Shown: piece by piece, positions 56,937-64,000 of the stretch
How the letters are laid out: each line of letters opens with the position of its first letter
Numbering within the stretch: position 1 is the first letter of the stretch
Assembly: GCA_023525715.1 (NCBI GenBank)
Contig: CM042015.1
Span: forward strand, 84,496,750 to 84,560,749
DNA length: 64,000 nt
Direction of reading: 5' to 3'
Source: Cichorium intybus
Lineage: Eukaryota; Streptophyta; Magnoliopsida; Asterales; Asteraceae
Position numbers and translations under genes: made by a program
The notes under the pieces: model-generated
What the model was told of the DNA's origin: nothing
Database searches by the model: none
Seen by the model: the letters and a program-made list of their open reading frames with translations, nothing else

Positions 56937-59402
56937 CTTTTCTCAAACCATATTCAAAAATACAAATACGATTTTCAAACATATTTTACAACTCGTGACT
57001 ATAAAATAGCCACTCAAATTTTTGTTTTATTTTACAAACTTAAACTCGAGGGGTATTACAGACTAAATACAGACAACCATAATTTAAACTTACAGTGTAC
57101 AAAACGATCCCAACTGCCACCTTCGCTCCCTTCACCTAAGTACATAGCATTTCAAAAACATAGTATACGTGAGACATAAAGTCTCGTGAGTAATATGGGT
57201 TTAGACCCAAAACTTTTCTATTCAAAAACTTGAAATATTACAAGTAAAATGCTCAAAACTAATTTATATCATAAATCTCAAAATATCTTTTCTTCTTTAC
57301 TTTCAAACTTTTAAAAACATACTTTCTTTCTCAAAACTGCTTTCTTTCTCATTTTCTTGTGACCAACTGAAACTTATGAATTAAGTTATTTAATTCATTC
57401 AACTAGCTCCCCTCACGGAACAGAACAGATCTGCCCACTCGGTTATGCTCATTCTGTCTCCCCTTTGTGACTTGGAACAAATTCAAGCACAAGGGTATGC
57501 TAAGCTAGACAACTGCTTCGCGACGGGAGGTACCATCCCAGTAGTGTCTTCTGATCCCCCGATTATGTGGGTGATCCTAGTCCGGACAACTGGCTCATAC
57601 TTCTTTCTTTCTTTAATTCTTACTTCATTTCATCTCAAATTGGTCAAAATGGGACACAATTTGTAAACAACTCTTACTCAAACATTTTATAACTCTTTAC
57701 TAAAAATACCTTCAAAACTACTTTTGACATCTTAGTTCCTATAAGGAACTTCTTTCAAAATACTTTGCAAACCATACTTTAAAAATCTGCTTAAAACACT
57801 AAGCCCTTGTATAGAGATTCATTCAAAACTATTTTCCAAACTTTAGTATTTATAAACATTTGGAAATCTTACTTTTCTGAAAATAACATTTTTTTGCTAT
57901 GTACTATAGAAATCCTCATAATACTCACCTTGGTTCTACTACGGTTTACTAAGCTTCACGTACGCCTTTTCCCTTCCCGTGCTCAACAACGTTTGAAGCA
58001 CCACCTATACAAATAGTATATATAAATACTCAATATAATTAACTCTATAATGCTAAAGTCTCATATAACATAACTCTAGGTTATAATAAATGTATAACCA
58101 TTAATAAGCTCGTTTTACGGTTTTCTCCGGAATACGCGTATATTGCTACAGTACCCCCGAGGGGTCGTATTTCAGTTCCGACTCTTTTCCATGAAATCTT
58201 AGACCATATTAGACTTGTGTTTCAAATTTGGAGTTTATTGGACAAGTCTAGCTCAAATTCTAAAAATCAAGTTTTAACATGAATAGTGATTTTAGCCACT
58301 GCCGCTACAGTGACTTTTCCACAAGGTCGGATTGCGGATTTGACCATTCCCGACATGTTCTTATACCATTTTAGGGTTATGGCTAAAATTTCAGATCAAT
58401 CGGACATGTCTAGCTATGGTTTCTAGCGTTTGGAATATTTGAAATTTCTAACATTTTTGGTCCCTGTCTGGAGGCGCACTGCGCCAGGGCTGGGCGCACT
58501 GCGCCTGGGCGCACCCCGCCCTGGTCCTGGGCGCACTGCGCCTGGCGCTTGGGCAGTGTCCTGATCAGTCGCGATTTGTGCACTGTAGCACGCAGTTTTC
58601 ACCCATTAAGCACTTATTTCAGTTCTTAATCGTATGGGGTTTGTTCTAGGACCAAAACCCTTGACTAATAACAGGTTTTAAGCTATTAGAAACACCTTAA
58701 TCACACCGATTCATGATTTAGGGTTCTTGAGCAACATTTAAACTTCTCAACAATAGCAACCTACTTTGCTATTTTTAACACTTGTTCTTACTACATGGAC
58801 ATGTTTTAAGTCCAGAAATCATATATACTTCATGGATTATGACTGAAATTACAAATTTCAGTTCACTCCATGGAAACCCATCAAGAACACACAAAAGCTT
58901 AGGTTTACTAACCTTGTTTAACCTTGGAATCACTAATTCCAAAGTTAGTTCTTGATTCCTTGGCAAATTCCTTGATCTCCCGTGTTCTTCCTCTCTTCTC
59001 TCTAGCCCTCTCTCGTGCCTTCTGAAAACTTTTGCTGGCTTCTTGAAATAATGGAGATAGTTATCATATATAATATATATTTAATGTTTATAGAAATTTT
59101 ACATTTAGGTCCCTAGCTTTCAACTTTTCTTCAAAAATGGTTCAAAGACCCATAACTTTGCAACCAAAGTTCCATTAACTTCTAACTTAACATTTTCTTG
59201 ACATTTTGGTCATTTCCATGTCAAATGACCATTTTGCCCTTTTTCGGCCATATTTCACTATTCATGCGGTAAAACTCCAAATTTCATATAAACTTTTATT
59301 TCTTATTATATTATTTTACAAATACATATTATTACACGTAATAGTCGTACAACGTGACAAAAGATGGTTTTACCCTTTTTGACTTTTTCGCGGGTTCTTA
59401 CA
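56937..59402 (-). mobile_element. Solo LTR, 2466 bp, inserted in the Copia element
   Basis: Ends TGTAACACCCC at the left and GGTTCTTACA at the right, with 5-bp TSDs GTCTT (56932-56936, 59403-59407). Removing it restores the reading frame of the host element's GAG-pre-integrase domain. The orientation is suggested by GT-AG-like and leader-like words on the - strand (AAGGTGAGTATTATG; GAAGGCACGAGAGAGGGC), resembling the 42.6-kb LTR layout. A GC-rich cluster of GGCGCACTGCGCC repeats lies at 58471-58560. It is probably the product of LTR-LTR recombination of a Ty3/Gypsy-like element. Confidence 0.85.
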
Positions 59403-60390
59403 GTCTTATAGAGTCGGTTACAGGTTCTTTTTACTTCAAAAATAAAGTATTGCTATTGTCAAATACCCGTAAGATATCACCATCCATGTCAACTCGATTC
59501 CTGTCTTCGGTTAGTTGTCCAAGACTTATAATATTCTTTTTAAGTCTACGAATGTAATATACCTCGTTAAGTAGTTCACCTCCTCACCTCGTTTCTTGTT
59601 TTGGCACTCTGATGCATAATGACCATATTCCTCGCAAGTAAAACATTTTATTTTACTTTGTCCTTTCGGGGACGATTGTAGTCATTCCGGTTTGCATCAT
59701 ACTCATGACCATCTCCTCGGCCATGCCCACGACCTCGACCGCGTCCTCGGCCTTGACTTCCACTTTCCCTTGAAGTGTTTGATGAGTCTCGTCGGTTTGC
59801 TTAGATTGAGATGCCCACTTGGCATGTGTAAGCAATAGAGAAGGTCCTTCCTCCCGTTCTTCATACCCTCGAAGTCGCTCTTCATGGGTCTTGAGACGAC
59901 CTACAACCTCTTCGACCGTCATGTTTTTCATGTCTCTAAATTGCTCGATAGATGTTACGATTTGTATAAATCGCATTGGGACGGCTCGAAGAAACTTCTT
60001 CACCACCGTATTCTCCTTGATCTTTTCACCAAGAGATTGAATACCGGTCACAATAGTATTCAATCTCATGGCGAAATCATCTATTGACTCACCATTGTTC
60101 ATTTAGATCACCTTGAATTCACTTCTCAATGTTTGTACTTTAGCCTCCTTTAACCGATCCGCTCCCATATGCATCATCTTAAGCGTTTCCCATGCTTCTT
60201 TAGCCGTTTCCTTCTCGGCCAACATAAGAAGTACGTCCTCTGGAATCACTTGGTAAATAGCCGCAAGCGCCATCCTATCTGTTCGTTTTCGTAAGCAACG
60301 AATAGTGTAACTTAACACTACTATCCCTCCCGGTCCTTTGAACACTTTCAAATTCGGGTTGAGAAAACGACCTGTGGTCATTCTTGGCAT
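59403..60390 (-). pseudogene. Copia gag and start of pol, inactivated
   Basis: The frame starts at 60390 and reads a Copia-type gag (UBN2-like) through AKEAWETLKMMHMGADRLKE to an in-frame stop at 60103-60105. It resumes with ESIDDFAMRL, FLRAVPMRFIQI and MTVEEVVGRLKTHEERL. After a frame change near 59655 a zinc knuckle of CCHC type follows (CFTCEEYGHYASEC, about 59600-59640). Beyond it, fragments of the GAG-pre-integrase domain (LKKNIISLGQLTE and KRTCNRLYKT) run up to the solo LTR. The rest of that domain continues beyond the insertion at 56780-56930 (DSGWLWHQR). Protease, reverse transcriptase and RNase H are absent. Confidence 0.8.
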
Positions 60391-61383
60391 ATATTATCTT
60401 GAGATTTTTCAAAAATATAGGGAGCTACGAGTAATTTATGAAAATTACAAGGGCTAAAATGTAATTTTCAGAACTTTAGGGGCTGATTTCAAACTTTTAG
60501 AAGTATAGGGGCTATTCTGAAGTTTTTCTGAAAAATAGGGACCAACCTGAAATTTTTCAAAAATACAGGGACCAAAACATAACTTTTCGAAACTTCAGGG
60601 ACCAAAACGTAACTTTTCGAAACTTCAGGGACCAAATTGCAATTTTTCAAAACCTGCTACTGTGTCGCTACAGTGTATTGCTACAGTTTCATCTTATCCG
60701 GCGGACTTCTCCGGCGAACTGGATTTTCCGGCGCGATTCCGGCGACCTTTGACTGGCCGTTTGAGGATGATCCGGGTGTCGAAAAATTCCGAAAAATATA
60801 TATTCGGAATCCTGAGAACGAGACCTTTCCAATGGTGCTATCGAAAATCGATTTAGAGACAGAAAAGTTTTGATCAAAAAACCGAGGGTGTTTAGAGAAT
60901 TGCCCCGGGAGCTCAACCAAGCTCTGATACCACTTGTTGGAACTCTAATATTCTACTATTCAGAACTCTAACTGAAATACAATAAAGAACTACTAACTCT
61001 CTAAAACACTCTATGTTTTTGTGGTGCTTAACAAATGTTCCTAAAATCTCTATTTATAGTGATGGTAGTGTGCATAATTTCTAGAATAGTTGCTAACTAA
61101 CAAAGAGTTCATACTTGAGATTCAACAAAGGGTGGCTGTGGTCGGTGGTGGCTGCAAGTTTGTGTTTATATTGTGTTTACGTTCACAATCAATTGTAATG
61201 TCTTGGCTAAATGCAATTGGCTAAAGGATAAGAGAATACTAAATGCGATTTTTGAAAATAAGTTCGGTTACAAATGAAGAGTTAAACTCTAGAAATACAA
61301 GCTTGGAACATGAAAGTCATGAAAAGATGATAGGTTGATGGTGATCAAAAAGATGCTAGAAAAAGCTGCCGAGCTTTACTGCT

Positions 61384-61578
61384 TTAGAAGAGGCAAGCCG
61401 TCAAAGACACGACGGCTGCAAGTAAAGCAGGTACTTGCAATGCAATTCCAGTGCTCACCATCCACGGGGAAGGTGCTGGTGCCACCCCAAACTCCTGAGC
61501 AATCGTTCCAGAACTGGTGAAGGCCATGAGAACCATCAGTGTAATCGTGAGAGCAGTGGCTAACTTGACACCTCCCAT
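61384..61578 (-). CDS. Arabinogalactan peptide, GPI-anchored (copy 4, diverged)
   Basis: A 64-residue protein with the family layout: signal peptide (MGGVKLATALTITLMVLMAF to about TIAQ), core EFGVAPAPSPWMVSTG, and a hydrophobic GPI tail (ALQVPALLAAVVSLTACLF). It differs from copies 1-3 at many more positions, including Trp for Ser after APAPSP and the predicted anchor region MVSTG for MESAG. The promoter has TATAAAG at 61666-61672, and similarity upstream extends to about 61990. It is the oldest member of the local family. Its 3' flank is interrupted by the Copia element, whose LTR lies about 200 bases beyond the stop codon. Confidence 0.83.
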   Translation of the reverse strand: MGGVKLATALTITLMVLMAFTSSGTIAQEFGVAPAPSPWMVSTGIALQVPALLAAVVSLTACLF

Positions 61579-62279
61579 TTCGGTTAGCGTTCTTTGTTTA
61601 TATGTACTCTTTAGAGAAATATTGGGTTTAATAGTTTGTATGGATAACGGTAACGGGATTGATTGCTTTATAGCAGTTGTTTAGTGGGAGGATTAACGGC
61701 GAAATCTAACAATTAATGGCATGGTAAATATTTTTTTTAAAGAAGGTGCATAATCATTAAAGAGGAAGTGGGCATCAAAGCACACCCTTAATTAAATTAT
61801 CGGAACTCCATTTCGCCATTGTCTTCCATGCCGGACACTTATACGCCATGATAATCGCAGTCTATCTTTTAGTTCTTCTATGTTATACCGTTCCAAAGAA
61901 AAAGTTTTTCTATGATAAAAATGAAATACATGTTTTCTATTGATTTGATAAGAACCGGTCGGCACATAGAGAAAAGTATTTCAACTGTCCCAGCAGCCAA
62001 ATTTTGGAATGAAAAATGGTACGTAGTGCCAATGTACCCTTAAGTTAGTAAAGTTCGGTTGAATGATGGGAGTGAAGCCTTATTTCTTGGCAAATAGGAT
62101 TATTAATGGGTGGTGCTATATATACCCCATCATATACATTCATGATGTTACATATAGTAATTGTGTATATTTTACTTTATAAGGGTACAAATAGAATCCC
62201 CTCCATACACAATGATCATTATCTCATTTAATTTGCACTTTTGCAGGAAATTAAGTTTACCATTAGACTAATCGGAGTA

Positions 62280-62391
62280 GGAAGCTCGTGGCTTGCGGGT
62301 TGCTACGTGGACCAAAAAATACCGTGCGGGTACACCGCCCCATTTGGGTGGGTGACAGCGGTGTGCTGATTGGTGAGGGTTCCGGATGCCG

Positions 62392-62422
<31 letters not shown>

Positions 62423-62500
62423 CTGCAACGTGTCATTGGAAGTGTAAAAGGAAGCAACAAAGAAGAAGAAAGAAAGAGGAAAGACAGGGTTTGGATTATG
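62280..62500. repeat. GC-rich segment with a (CA)n microsatellite
   Basis: A (CA)n run lies at about 62395-62421 inside a patch of GC-rich sequence (GGGTACACCGCCCC, TTCCGGATGCCGCG). Short frames cross it in both directions but show no conserved protein. It may be part of a MITE, but its ends were not resolved. Confidence 0.4.
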
Positions 62501-62814
62501 AAAATTACAAATATGTCCCTGTATTTTTTTTATGAATTTACAAAATTAGTAAAATCTTAAATATATTAGTTTTAATGTAGTGTTTTTTCTTAGTTAATTT
62601 TTTTAATTTAATTTATTATAATTTGTTATTTATTTAATTAAAAAAAGTGAGGGTTAATGAGGGTTTATCATTTCCAACATTTTAAGGGGTGAGGGGTTAG
62701 TGAAAGTTTATTGAGGTGGCGCCTATGTGGTGGAGGGTTTACCACTCCTCTTGGTCTTATTGTTGAGCAGTCATTGTCACTTTCTATATTTAGATGCATG
62801 CATGAGTACTCTGT

Positions 62815-62935
62815 TGCCAATGTGATATTAGCCCACTTGGTAGAGACTTTTTCCTCTTAGACAGACGGTCCAAGGTTCTATCCCTGACACAGACGTTCTC
62901 TACTCCTTTTACTTTTGTTTTTTATTTATATTTAA
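62815..62935 (+). mobile_element. Probable tRNA-derived SINE
   Basis: TAGCCCACTTGGTAGAG at 62829-62845 fits a pol III A box (TRGCNNAGYNGG). GGTTCTATCCC at 62874-62884 fits a B box (GGTTCGANTCC), 33 bases on. A T-rich tail follows (TTTTACTTTTGTTTTTTATTT). No cloverleaf can be drawn, so it is not a tRNA gene. The boundaries are approximate. Confidence 0.55.
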
Positions 62936-64000
62936 AAACAAACTTCAATTCCGAGTACTATATGTGTGAATATAGTGTTTTATTTATGCTAACTACAACC
63001 ACTTTTATTTTATTTTTTGAAAATATATTCAGTTTGAATCAATAAATAAATAATGTATTTTGTATTCGAGAGTGTCATCGTTGCACTGAACTTCCAAATT
63101 ACTGGATTTTTCTTTTTATTCTTTCTAATTTCATTTAATGGAACTTTTAATAATGTAAGCCAAGTTGGTGTTATCATTGATGTTTCTTAGGGCATCACTT
63201 GGTTAAAATGAGAGATGGTGCGTTTTTTTTTTGTTTAACAGCAAGACTTCGATTAAAAATTAGCGAGGAGCTGAAAAAAATAGTTACAACGAGGAGGTAG
63301 CCCGGTTTTCCCAGAAAAACTGCCCAAAATTCTTTCCTCTACAACTGAACCAAAGGAAAGAGATCAACTTAACCTCGATAGCTAATTAAGCATTACATTT
63401 AATATTGCCATTAAAAATAGCCTCATTCCTATACTTCAGATGACCAACATGAAGGCTCTAATAACAGCCTCTAACTTCTTAACCGTCTTCACGTCTTTGC
63501 CTCTCCTTTCAGAGGTCGAAATTAGCTCCTAACCAAATCTAATTATATTTCTTCAAATAATGGATTAAAAGACAATGTGCTATATGTTTAAAGTGTTGTT
63601 TCAATCATAGTTGTATTTGTTTTATGATTTTTCTTGGTTCACAAACTAACTTTAGAAAAATAGTATTGTAGTGTTTCTTATTGCAATTAGTTCTTTTTGT
63701 CGTTGCTCGTCATGTTGAGGTCAAGAATTAATCATCCAGATAGTCTCGCTCATAGTCCTTATCTTTCAATGTTATCATATGCATGCATTTTTATCTACTC
63801 CTAATTCATGTTTGATATCTTTCAAAGGATGCCATCTTAGTAGTAAATATAGTTAAGTCCTAGCCAAAATAGTTTGAGTTAGGTTCCCTGGGTTTCAAAC
63901 GTATGAAGCTTATGCTGTTATTGAATTGAGGAAAAAGCCTCGAATAAAGCAAAATCGAGAAAATATCGACAAAACATCCGAAGGATGAAAAAGACACCAT
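62936..64000. other. Intergenic DNA to the window edge
   Basis: AT-rich with no supported gene. At about 63225 a T tract followed by a GC-richer stretch (AGCGAGGAGCTGAAAAAA, GAGGAGGTAGCCCGG) to about 63400 looks like an antisense LINE 3' tail. The final 60 bases (CCTCGAATAAAGC onward) may begin another element outside the window. Confidence 0.4.

Larger units (their letters stand above)
56075..61187 (-). mobile_element. Copia-type LTR retrotransposon, degraded, nested
   Basis: LTRs of 255 and 253 bp (56075-56329 and 60935-61187) are flanked by 5-bp TSDs ATCAA (56070-56074, 61188-61192). On the - strand the 5' LTR is followed by the tRNA-Met primer site TGGTATCAGAGC (60921-60932). A gag region lies at 59550-60390 and a GAG-pre-integrase piece follows. 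A purine tract (AAGGGGGGAGAA, about 56332-56343) precedes the 3' LTR. Most of pol is deleted. LTR differences appear to be about five percent, so it is much older than the 42.6-kb element. It sits in the 3' flank of arabinogalactan-peptide gene 4, where the uninterrupted sequence can be seen in the other units. Confidence 0.9.

Noticed and set aside
62829..62884. Possible tRNA gene
   Set aside because: A and B boxes are present but no acceptor stem or cloverleaf can be formed; a SINE explains it better.

Overview
This is a plant nuclear DNA window, almost certainly from a eudicot. It has intron-split genes with GT-AG splice sites, AT-rich intergenic DNA, plastid-type fatty acid synthesis, arabinogalactan peptides, and plant transposon families (Copia and Ty3-like LTR elements with initiator-tRNA-Met primer sites, hAT, MULE, CACTA, LINE). 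A degraded SANT/trihelix-like gene at about 39 kb resembles a family I associate with Asteraceae. That placement is a guess.

Conserved genes. Three ordinary multi-exon genes lie on the + strand in the first 24 kb. They are a small HMG-box chromatin protein (1647-3314, six exons, including a proposed new first exon), plastid 3-ketoacyl-ACP synthase I (KAS1, 7395-10786, seven exons, 469 aa) and the replicative helicase subunit MCM3 (18836-23486, sixteen exons, 774 aa, two E2F-type promoter sites). All three read cleanly across every junction. Four one-exon genes on the - strand encode near-identical 64-residue arabinogalactan peptides (28329, 30733, 35158, 61384). They lie in duplicated units that also share promoter and 3' flank.

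Transposon landscape. Most of 24-64 kb is mobile DNA, and many boundaries can be fixed to the base from target-site duplications (TSDs). MULE-type elements with 9-bp TSDs lie at 36852-37023, 37364-38101, 40701-42498 and 42587-51208. The third carries pieces of three host genes: an MCTP-like C2 domain, an unidentified conserved N-terminus, and antisense cellulose synthase. The fourth carries the N-terminal part of a leucine-rich-repeat receptor kinase, and its left terminal repeat is split by a young 7.1-kb LTR retrotransposon with no recognisable gag-pol. A hAT element (8-bp TSD) sits at 26825-27848. A degraded Copia element (56075-61187) interrupts the 3' flank of the fourth arabinogalactan-peptide gene and is itself interrupted by a 2.5-kb solo LTR. 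A CACTA end with a long subterminal repeat field ends at 54207.

Other structure. KAS1 intron 1 holds a roughly 425-bp near-perfect hairpin whose sequence family reappears as a four-copy tandem array in MCM3 intron 8. A 3-kb inverted-repeat element at 11.7-14.7 kb carries about a dozen copies of a loose palindrome, ATTCT-(2-3 nt)-AGAAT. The most unusual items are the three-gene Pack-MULE, the nested MULE/LTR element and the palindrome-rich element. No operon, CRISPR array or functional tRNA/rRNA gene was seen.
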